A stretch of 5,314 nt of DNA from Ignavibacteriota bacterium (GTDB taxonomy: Bacteria > Bacteroidota > Ignavibacteria > UBA10030 > SZUA-254). The DNA is taken from NCBI GenBank assembly GCA_016191715.1, contig JACPVN010000295.1, forward strand, positions 1-5,314. The letters are read 5' to 3'. Positions 1 to 5,314 of the stretch are shown one piece after another (position 1 is the stretch's first letter; every line of letters starts with the position of its first letter). The position numbers were made by a program, and so were the translations under genes. The notes under the pieces are model-generated. The model did not search any database. It saw nothing but the letters and a program-made list of their open reading frames with translations, and was not told where the DNA came from.

Positions 1-1180
1 GAAGAGTGTTATCAAGCGCTGTAACTCCTAGAACACGCCCGCCGGCAGTTTCGAGTTTTTCGTTTCTTGTTTTTGTTCCTGCTTGAAAAGTCAGAACATC
101 AGATGTGTTCGATGTTTCTTGCAAACCGAAAATCTCTTTTCCTGTTTGATACGCATCAGGGTACCCGCCCGAAGCCAACACAACACAAACTGAGGATTGA
201 TTTTTCAATTTGATTTCTGTGCGATTGAGCTTTCCCTCAGCAACTTCGAGCATCAACTCCGCCAAATCTTCATCAAGTAACGGAAGAATAACTTGCGTTT
301 CCGGGTCACCGAAGCGGCAGTTGTATTCAACCACTTTCGGTCCTCCATTCGTGAGCATCAATCCAACATACAAGCAACCTTTATACGGATGACCTCGTGT
401 TGACATTCCATCAAGTGTTGGTTTGATAATTTCTTTTATAACTCGTTCAAGAATTTCTGAAGTAACAATTGATGCAGGTGCATATGCGCCCATGCCGCCA
501 GTGTTTTTTCCCTCATCATTATCGTACACGCGTTTATGGTCTTGCGCAGGGGAGAGTGTGATGAAAATCTTTCCGTCCGTCAGTGCAAAGATAGATGCCT
601 CTTCACCCTCCATAAATTCTTCGATGACGATTCGGCTTCCTGCATCATCAAAAACTTTTTCTTCAAAATATTGATGGAGGATTTCGTTCGCCTCGTTTTG
701 TGTTACACAAATTGCAACACCTTTTCCCGCCGCTAATCCATCCGCCTTGATAACAATTGGGAATGAACAGTGAGACAAGAATTCCTTTGCTTCAGTGAGT
801 TGCTGGTTTGCAAACGTTTCAAACTTTGCCGTTGGAATATTGTGCCGTTTCATAAATTGTTTGGCGAAGATTTTACTTCCTTCCAACCGCGCAGCGGCTT
901 TTGAAGGTCCGAAGATTTTCAAATCGGCGGATTCAAATTCATCTACAATCCCGTCAACAAGCGGTTGCTCAGGTCCGACGACGGTTAAATCAATTTTCTG
1001 TTCAAGAGCAAACTTCTTCAACGCCTCAATATTATTTGCTTTGATTGGGACGCACTCAGCAAGTTCAGCAATTCCCGGATTTCCGGGCGCGCAAAAAAGT
1101 TTTTCCACTTTCTTACTTTGTATAAGTTTCCATACCAAAGCATGTTCTCGCCCGCCGGAACCAATGACTAATATGTTCAT
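1..1180 (-). CDS. purD: Phosphoribosylamine--glycine ligase (GAR synthetase), 3' end cut by window edge
   Basis: Joins 5-phosphoribosylamine and glycine with ATP to give GAR, step 2 of de novo purine synthesis, in the cytosol. The frame opens at ATG 1180-1178 and stays open for 393 codons to the left edge; the family is about 420-430 residues, so roughly 30 C-terminal residues lie outside. Visible landmarks: N-terminal Rossmann-like motif GSGGREHA (residues 7-14), GPEQPLVDG (69-77), ATP-grasp lysine and glycine-rich loop KADGLAAGKGV (145-155), EEFMEGEEAS (187-196), DHKR (214-217), NTGGMGAY (226-233) and the metal/ATP-binding EYNCRFGDPETQ (285-296). The C-terminal GARS domain (about 325 onward) begins with VCVVLASGGYP. 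No internal stop or frameshift. The ATG overlaps the TGA of the upstream glycosyltransferase by one base (TGATG), so translation is probably coupled. No Shine-Dalgarno is obvious. Identity is certain from motif order. Confidence 0.97.
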   Translation of the reverse strand, partial: MNILVIGSGGREHALVWKLIQSKKVEKLFCAPGNPGIAELAECVPIKANNIEALKKFALEQKIDLTVVGPEQPLVDGIVDEFESADLKIFGPSKAAARLEGSKIFAKQFMKRHNIPTAKFETFANQQLTEAKEFLSHCSFPIVIKADGLAAGKGVAICVTQNEANEILHQYFEEKVFDDAGSRIVIEEFMEGEEASIFALTDGKIFITLSPAQDHKRVYDNDEGKNTGGMGAYAPASIVTSEILERVIKEIIKPTLDGMSTRGHPYKGCLYVGLMLTNGGPKVVEYNCRFGDPETQVILPLLDEDLAELMLEVAEGKLNRTEIKLKNQSSVCVVLASGGYPDAYQTGKEIFGLQETSNTSDVLTFQAGTKTRNEKLETAGGRVLGVTALDNTL

Positions 1181-1182
1181 CA
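1178..1182 (-). other. TGATG stop/start overlap coupling glycosyltransferase to purD
   Basis: On the minus strand the glycosyltransferase TGA (1182-1180) and the purD ATG (1180-1178) share one A. This arrangement usually means termination-reinitiation on a shared mRNA, so purD expression probably depends on translation of the glycosyltransferase. No separate promoter room exists for purD unless it lies inside the upstream gene. Confidence 0.85.
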
Positions 1183-2457
1183 CTCGCTCACCAAAAATCC
1201 AAACATGCGGGAAAGTTCCTCCGTCAATTTTACACGGTCGTATTTCTGAACGACTTCTTCATTCGGTCTTGGCAATTTGTTCTGCTCATACATTTGATAA
1301 AACTTGAGAATTGCCTGTGCGATTTCTTCGACATTATCCGGCTTGGCAAAAATACTCGCTCCGGTTTCCTGCAATGTTTGACGGATGAATCCATCCGGCA
1401 CACAAGCGAGGACAGGTTTTCTTGCACCAATGTATTCATACAATTTTCCGGGAGATTGCCGGTCATTGTTCACAGTCAGCCAAAGAATGTCTGATGACGT
1501 AATGTGCCTGATACAAGATTCATGATTTACGTAGCCTGTCGTGATGATATTCGATTCGAGTTCCAACTGCTTGATGAGTTTAGCATGTTCATCCTGAAGA
1601 ACTCCGACGAAACATGCTTCAATCTTTTCTTTTAAACTAGGTCGCTCGACGAAAATTCTTTTTAATGCCTGAAGGAAATATTTTGGTGTTCGGTCTCCGT
1701 AAAAAACTCCTGCGTGTGTTATTCTCATTTTTGGAGAAGGAGTGGAATCGCTTACGGTTTCAAAATCTTTCGGGTCAAATCCCTGAGAAAGAATCGTGAT
1801 GTCGTTGTATTCTAAGAAACGATACTTCTTAATCATCAACTCCTTTACGCGCCGATTTGTGACTATAATCCTTGATGAAAGTCGAAGCACCATTTTCTCC
1901 ATCCGATAATTCAGCCAGCGATGAAGCGGTGTCGGATAATATTTCAGAGGATATTCAAGCCACGGGTCACGGTAATCAATCACTAGTGGAAGGTTGAATC
2001 GTTTTCGTAATTCAGTGCCAATAAGAAAATCAGTAAAGGGCGGAGCGGTTGCAAAGACAAGACTAAAATTATTTTTTTTGTGCAGTTCAATAGCGGCTTT
2101 CAGCGCTTTGTTTTTCCAACCGATTTTATTGTCGGGAATAAAAAACGAATCGCTGAGAAACGTGAGAAACTTGCGCATCCTTTCGGAAGGCATTTTAACC
2201 ACGCCTTTTTTCTTGAGGAGGCGATTTGCATCGAGTGAACCGGCACGGAATATTTCAATGTCAAGTCCGTTCAATTCATCGAGTAAGGATTCATCCTGTG
2301 CAAAGTAGCCGGTCGGAGTTACAGTCAGCACGGTCGGTTGGTAACCAAACTGCGGGAGATATTTTACAAATTTAAGTGTGCGCTGTACGCCGCTCAAACC
2401 AAGCGGAGGAAAATAATAAGCAATGACAAGAACATGTCTTTTGGGTGTAGAACTCAT
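1180..2457 (-). CDS. GT4-type (GT-B fold) glycosyltransferase
   Basis: Probable sugar transferase using a nucleotide sugar, of the kind that builds cell-surface glycans; donor and acceptor cannot be read from the sequence. The product is 425 residues from ATG 2457-2455, usual for GT4. The N-terminal Rossmann domain starts HVLVIAYYFPPLGLSG (residues 8-23), the typical acceptor-side opening, followed by QRTLKFVKYLPQFGYQPTVLT. DYRDPW (161-166) is a hallmark of a GT4 subgroup. The C-terminal donor domain has ITHAGVFYGDRTP (246-258), ACFVGVLQDE (281-290), a TTGYV strand (306-310) and SPGKLYEYIGARKPVLA (335-351). That last motif replaces the classical E-x7-E: the second half resembles KLFEYLAAGKPIL, while the first glutamate is not evident. 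No signal peptide or membrane segment. A TTG at 2484 would add nine residues, but that stretch reads an AT-rich repeat, so the ATG is preferred. It precedes purD with a one-base overlap. Confidence 0.88.
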   Translation of the reverse strand: MSSTPKRHVLVIAYYFPPLGLSGVQRTLKFVKYLPQFGYQPTVLTVTPTGYFAQDESLLDELNGLDIEIFRAGSLDANRLLKKKGVVKMPSERMRKFLTFLSDSFFIPDNKIGWKNKALKAAIELHKKNNFSLVFATAPPFTDFLIGTELRKRFNLPLVIDYRDPWLEYPLKYYPTPLHRWLNYRMEKMVLRLSSRIIVTNRRVKELMIKKYRFLEYNDITILSQGFDPKDFETVSDSTPSPKMRITHAGVFYGDRTPKYFLQALKRIFVERPSLKEKIEACFVGVLQDEHAKLIKQLELESNIITTGYVNHESCIRHITSSDILWLTVNNDRQSPGKLYEYIGARKPVLACVPDGFIRQTLQETGASIFAKPDNVEEIAQAILKFYQMYEQNKLPRPNEEVVQKYDRVKLTEELSRMFGFLVSE

Positions 2458-2471
2458 CCGGGATAAAGTGT

Positions 2472-2496
2472 TTTCAAATTCCAAATTTCAAAACCC
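2472..2496 (-). repeat. Degenerate AT-rich AAATTTGGAATTTG spacer
   Basis: On the minus strand this reads a loose tandem of TTTGAAA / TTTGGAA / TTTGAAA units with a period of about 8 nt. It covers the codons that a TTG start at 2484 would add to the glycosyltransferase, which argues that the stretch is noncoding leader. The composition differs from the flanking coding DNA. Confidence 0.4.
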
Positions 2497-2525
2497 AATA
2501 TACAAACAAAGAGCGTGTCTCAAAA
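2497..2525 (-). promoter_or_regulatory. Possible weak promoter for glycosyltransferase-purD
   Basis: On the minus strand TATATT (2502-2497) matches a -10 box at five of six positions. Seventeen bases upstream lies TTTTGA (2525-2520), only a partial -35 match. It sits between the hairpin repeat and the ATG at 2457, giving a leader of about 30 nt. The same bases also partly resemble the Bacteroidota TTTG...TAnnTTTG pattern. This is pattern matching in AT-rich DNA and may be chance; it would allow transcription independent of guaB and pepP. Confidence 0.22.
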
Positions 2526-2545
2526 GTTGAAAATGTCGTACTGTC

Positions 2546-2565
2546 ATGCCTGCAAAAGCAGGCAT
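2546..2565. repeat. Hairpin 1 of the repeat pair
   Basis: ATGCCTGC (2546-2553) pairs perfectly with GCAGGCAT (2558-2565) around an AAAA loop, giving an 8-bp stem. No U-tract follows on the minus-strand transcript. Confidence 0.85.
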
Positions 2566-2601
2566 CTAATCATTCGGTGTCAAGACCATTCGGTTTATTG
2601 G

Positions 2602-2621
2602 ATTCCCGCGTTCGCGGGAAT
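2602..2621. repeat. Hairpin 2 of the repeat pair
   Basis: ATTCCCGCG (2602-2610) pairs perfectly with CGCGGGAAT (2613-2621), a GC-rich 9-bp stem with a very tight loop (the innermost G-C pair may open to give a four-base loop). As the first structure after the pepP stop it could stabilise or define the 3' end of the guaB-pepP transcript, but there is no U-tract. Confidence 0.85.
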
Positions 2622-2638
2622 GACAGATGAGGTATCGT

Positions 2639-3715
2639 TTACAGGATGATGAGTTCTTTCGGTGAAGAAGTAAGTACTTCACTTTGCCCGTTGCGAATGA
2701 TGATGTCATCTTCAACGCGAACGCCGCCAAGTCCGGGAAGATAAATACCCGGCTCAATTGTTACGACACAACCTTCATGCAAGATTGCAGTTTTATTTGT
2801 CCAGGAAATTTTCGGTGGCTCATGAATTTGCAAACCGATGCCGTGTCCAAGCGAGTGATTGAAAAATTTCCCATATCCTTTTTGTTTGATATGGTCGCGT
2901 GCGACTGCATCCAAATCGAACACTTTCATTCCGGAGTGTGCCGCGTCGATCGCTTTTCTTTGGGCATCAAGCACAACCTGATACACTTTTTGCATTTCGT
3001 TCGATGGCTTTCCAACGGCAACAGTTCTTGTCATGTCGGAATGGTAACCATTATAAACGCATCCGAAATCGAGTGTGAGCATATCTCCTTTTTTGATTTT
3101 TTTCGATGATGCACGAGCGTGCGGGAGCGCGCTGTTCGCTCCACTTGCAACGATGGATTAAAATGCATCCGAATCTGCTCCGTATTTCCGATGGCGATAA
3201 GTAATTTCAGCGGCAATATCCGCTTCAACCACTCCAAGTTTGATGAGCGGAAGAACATCGGCAAAAACTTTATCGGTGATTTCAACCGCTCGTTTGATGC
3301 AAGCGATTTCGCCTTCATCTTTACTGACGATGAGTTTCTCCATCACTTCCGCGCGCGGGCGGAAGAGCACTTTCGGAAACTTTTTCTTTAAATCGTTGTA
3401 GTGTGAAAGAGTAACGGTGTTCCCATCAAACCCGATTCTCATTCCCGGACGAAACCATTTTCGTTTGAGCATGAGATCATACAAATTATAGTCCCGTGCG
3501 ATTGCGGTTGTCCATCCATGCACTTCACGCTTGACTTGTTCTTCGTATCGTCCGTCCGTGACAAAATACGCGTTCCTTTTTGTAACCAATCCGACACCGT
3601 TTGAGCCGGTGAAACCGCTCGCCCAACGAAGGTGAGGCATAAAGGTTACTAAGAACGCGTCTATGTTGAGAGAGTCGAAATTACTTCGAAGTGCAGTTAA
3701 TCGGGATTTATTCAT
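2639..3715 (-). pseudogene. pepP: Xaa-Pro aminopeptidase/dipeptidase (M24B), interrupted by in-frame TAA
   Basis: The family cleaves the bond before proline in peptides, using two metal ions in a cytosolic pita-bread fold. ATG 3715 to TAA 2641-2639 gives 358 codons, a normal length for the short YqhT-like members, but codon 186 (3160-3158) is TAA. Both halves are in the same frame and no bases are missing. Residues 1-130 form the creatinase-type N-domain (GFTGSNG 34-40, VTDGRYEEQ 52-60). The linker LIVSKDEGEI (128-137) leads into the catalytic domain. After the stop come SALPH with His199, metal ligands Asp216 and Asp227 (DFG...SDMTRT), His291 (GHGIG), His298, Glu321 (TIEPG) and Glu335 (VRVEDD). 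All expected active-site residues are therefore kept, which suggests a recent nonsense mutation or a base-call error. The symbol is by family; pepQ/ypdF-type naming is equally possible. It lies 85 nt downstream of guaB. Confidence 0.85.
3158..3160 (-). other. In-frame TAA within pepP-like gene (codon 186)
   Basis: The minus strand reads GCA TTT TAA TCC ATC GTT, giving D-A-F-stop-S-I-V-A-S-G. In M24 peptidases this place normally reads like F-[DE]-x-I-V-A-S-G, so the simplest ancestor is GAA (Glu) changed to TAA by one G-to-T transversion. CAA or AAA are the other single-step possibilities. The reading frame continues unchanged on both sides. Confidence 0.9.
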
Positions 3716-3800
3716 TGCAAGGATTAAAGATTTAGGATTGACGATTTATGATTCAAGCATCGACTATTGAGCATCAAGCATCATGGAACAAGCATCAAGT
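3716..3800. repeat. Low-complexity repeat spacer between guaB and pepP
   Basis: The 85-nt gap has two repeat families. Near guaB, CAAGCATC occurs three times on plus (3754-3761, 3775-3782, 3789-3796), with a further GAGCATC at 3770-3776; on the minus strand this reads GATGCTTG. Near pepP, GATTTAGGATT (3729-3739) and GATTTATGATT (3743-3753) are copies with one mismatch at a 14-nt period. No terminator-like hairpin or clear promoter is visible, so guaB and pepP may be co-transcribed. Confidence 0.7.
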
Positions 3801-5264
3801 TCACCAGTGATAATTCGGAGCTTCTTTGGAAATGCGAATATCGTGCGGGTGACTTTCTTTCAAGCCCGCTTGAGTCATTCGCACGAATTGTGTTTTGGTT
3901 TTCATTTCTTTAATTGTTCGGCAACCACAGTAGCCCATTGCCGCACGTAAACCGCCAACCATTTGAAACACAGTATCAGCAAGCGGACCTTTGTACGGTA
4001 CAAGTCCTTCGATACCTTCGGGGACAAGTTTCGGCAAATCATCTTCGACATCCTGAAAATATCTGTCACTGCTACCTTGTTTCATGGCATCAATCGAACC
4101 CATGCCGCGATAACTTTTAAACGCACGACCTTCGAGCAGAACTTTTTCACCCGGACTTTCTTCAACTCCGGCAAATAAATTTCCAATCATGATTGTGTCA
4201 GCGCCGGCGGCAATTGCTTTAGCAATATCGCCCGTTTGTTTGATGCCGCCATCGGCAATGAGCGGAACACGCGCCTTGCTTGCTTCCTTCGCACATTCGT
4301 TGATTGCTGTAACCTGAGGAACGCCGACACCGGCAATAATTCTCGTTGTACAAATCGAGCCGGGACCAATGCCGACTTTTACTCCATCAACTCCTGCTTT
4401 GATTAAATCGCGGGTTGCCTCAGCAGTTCCGATATTTCCGCCAATCAAATCGGTGTCAGGATATTTTTTCTTTATTTGTTTAATGATGTTCAATACACCT
4501 TGCGAGTGACCGTGTGCTGTGTCCACGATGATGACATCAACTCCCTCTTTGATGAGTTCATCAACCCGTTCAAGTGTATCTTCTTTGATTCCGACTGCCG
4601 CACCGACTCGCAATCGTCCAAGCGAATCTTTACAGGCATTCGGGAAACTTTTCTTTTTCTGAATATCTTTGAACGTGAGAAGTCCCCGAAGTTTCCCGTT
4701 TTTATCAACAATCGGAAGTTTTTCTATGCGATGTTTTTGTAAGATTTGCTCAGCTTTTTCGAGTGTTGTCCCAACAGGTGCGATGATGAGATTTTCCTTC
4801 GTCATCAATTTGTCAACACGCAGCTCACGGTTTGGTTCGAAGCGTAAATCCCGATTCGTCAGGATTCCAATCAACATTCCGTTTCCATCAACAATAGGAA
4901 TTCCGGAGATTTGATACTTGCTCATCAACACCAACGCCTCTGCAACTGTTTGATTCGGTTGCATCGTAATCGGGTCGGTAATCATTCCGCTTTCGGAACG
5001 TTTTACTTTATCAACCTGCTCAGCATGCGCTTCGATGGACATGTTTTTATGAAGAATCCCGATACCACCTTCACGGGCAAGCGCAATAGCAAGCCGTGCC
5101 TCCGTTACAGTATCCATCGCAGCGGAGATAAGAGGGATGTTGAGTTTGATGTTTCGAGTAAGTTGAGTTGAAACATCCGTTTCTCTTGGAAGCACCGATG
5201 ATTTTCTCGGAATGAGAAGAACGTCGTCGAAGGTTAGGGAATCGCCGAGGAATTTGTTAGGCAT
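3801..5264 (-). CDS. guaB: Inosine-5'-monophosphate dehydrogenase
   Basis: Oxidises IMP to XMP with NAD+, the committed and rate-limiting step toward GMP, as a cytosolic tetramer. From ATG 5264-5262 the product is 487 residues, the standard bacterial length, beginning MPNKFLGDSLTFDDVLLIPR. The catalytic barrel is split by a Bateman module of two CBS domains (about 93-145 and 153-205) that in the family binds ATP/GTP and tunes activity. Seen: DTAHGHS (248-254, NAD-side), GGNIGT (275-280), the catalytic loop GIGPGSICTTR with Cys305, IADGGI (336-341, IMP phosphate side), GNLFAG (361-366), the mobile flap with Arg401-Tyr402, and EGIEGLVPYKG (416-426). The ORF could begin 12 codons earlier at ATG 5300, but the added residues are not family-like; neither start has a good Shine-Dalgarno. 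The stop is TGA 3803-3801. Complete and apparently functional; promoter region lies outside the window. Confidence 0.97.
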   Translation of the reverse strand: MPNKFLGDSLTFDDVLLIPRKSSVLPRETDVSTQLTRNIKLNIPLISAAMDTVTEARLAIALAREGGIGILHKNMSIEAHAEQVDKVKRSESGMITDPITMQPNQTVAEALVLMSKYQISGIPIVDGNGMLIGILTNRDLRFEPNRELRVDKLMTKENLIIAPVGTTLEKAEQILQKHRIEKLPIVDKNGKLRGLLTFKDIQKKKSFPNACKDSLGRLRVGAAVGIKEDTLERVDELIKEGVDVIIVDTAHGHSQGVLNIIKQIKKKYPDTDLIGGNIGTAEATRDLIKAGVDGVKVGIGPGSICTTRIIAGVGVPQVTAINECAKEASKARVPLIADGGIKQTGDIAKAIAAGADTIMIGNLFAGVEESPGEKVLLEGRAFKSYRGMGSIDAMKQGSSDRYFQDVEDDLPKLVPEGIEGLVPYKGPLADTVFQMVGGLRAAMGYCGCRTIKEMKTKTQFVRMTQAGLKESHPHDIRISKEAPNYHW

Positions 5265-5314
5265 AATTAGATTGTTCCAAAACGATTTCTTAATTCCCAT
5301 GCCATCAATTCAGA

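Larger units (their letters stand above)
2541..2626. repeat. REPIN-like inverted pair of hairpin repeats
   Basis: Two diverged copies of a 30-nt hairpin unit face each other: 2541-2570 on plus and 2626-2597 on minus, separated by 26 nt. The outer ends are perfect inverted repeats, CTGTCAT (2541-2547) and ATGACAG (2620-2626). The units match at 23 of 30 positions. The spacer contains CATTCGGT twice (2571-2578, 2587-2594). Translated on minus, the second unit gives the peptide CHSRERGNP, a familiar signature of spurious small ORFs over dispersed bacterial repeats. The element lies 12 nt downstream of the pepP stop. Neither hairpin is followed by a T-run on the minus strand, so a canonical intrinsic terminator is not supported; mRNA-end protection or a nonautonomous mobile origin is possible. 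Confidence 0.8.

Noticed and set aside
795..1307. A 170-codon open frame on the plus strand.
   Set aside because: It lies antisense to purD and the glycosyltransferase, both with strong family motifs, and its translation is Ser/Phe/Cys-rich and resembles no family.
2458..2484. Upstream TTG start (2484) for the glycosyltransferase.
   Set aside because: It would translate the AT-rich repeat spacer and add nine residues before the family-typical start; ATG 2457 fits better.
2541..2626. Intrinsic terminator for guaB-pepP.
   Set aside because: The stems are good, but no T-run follows either hairpin on the minus strand; kept as a repeat pair with only a possible role at the mRNA end.
2541..2626. 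CRISPR array.
   Set aside because: There are only two units, they are in inverted orientation and diverged, and there are no regular spacers or cas genes.
2566..2757. A 63-codon minus-strand frame ending in CHSRERGNPINRM.
   Set aside because: It overlaps the 3' end of pepP in another frame and the hairpin repeat; CHSRERGNP is the known translated signature of such repeats, not a protein.
2684..3109. A 141-codon open frame on the plus strand.
   Set aside because: It is antisense to the conserved catalytic half of the M24 peptidase, and its translation shows no recognisable motif.
3031..3318. A frameshift explanation for the broken pepP gene, using the overlapping minus-strand frame at 3031-3318.
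   Set aside because: The translation in that frame has no M24 motifs, whereas the original frame continues directly after the TAA into SIVASG...SALPH. It is a nonsense codon, not an indel.
5265..5300. Upstream ATG (5300) for guaB.
   Set aside because: The 12 added residues do not belong to the conserved IMPDH N-terminus; the 487-residue form places Cys305 and Arg401-Tyr402 at the usual numbering.

Overview
The window is a compact, bacterial housekeeping segment of moderate GC. All supportable genes are on the minus strand. In transcription order (right to left) they are guaB (IMP dehydrogenase, complete), a pepP/prolidase-like M24 aminopeptidase gene interrupted by one in-frame TAA, a GT4-type glycosyltransferase, and purD (GAR synthetase), which runs off the left edge and lacks only its last ~30 codons. 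The genes lack clear Shine-Dalgarno sequences. Hairpin repeats of the type translated as 'CHSRERGNP' and low-complexity GATGCTTG / AAATTTGG spacers lie between them. This would fit the Bacteroidota/Chlorobi/Ignavibacteria side of the tree, but that placement is an impression from style, not a proof.

Layout: 1-1180 purD (partial); 1180-2457 glycosyltransferase, whose TGA overlaps the purD ATG by one base (TGATG); 2458-2638 intergenic, with a possible weak promoter, an AT-rich degenerate spacer and a REPIN-like element made of two inverted 30-nt hairpin units; 2639-3715 pepP-like gene with an in-frame stop at 3158-3160; 3716-3800 repeat-rich spacer; 3801-5264 guaB, with a possible 12-codon upstream extension.

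Functionally, guaB (IMP to XMP, first committed step to GMP) and purD (second step of de novo IMP synthesis) belong to the same pathway but are separated here by two unrelated genes. The only tight coupling is glycosyltransferase-purD. I see no defence, mobile or secondary-metabolite system. The points worth a second look are the clean single-codon interruption of an otherwise fully conserved metallopeptidase, and the paired hairpin repeat in which the two copies differ by base-pair-preserving changes.
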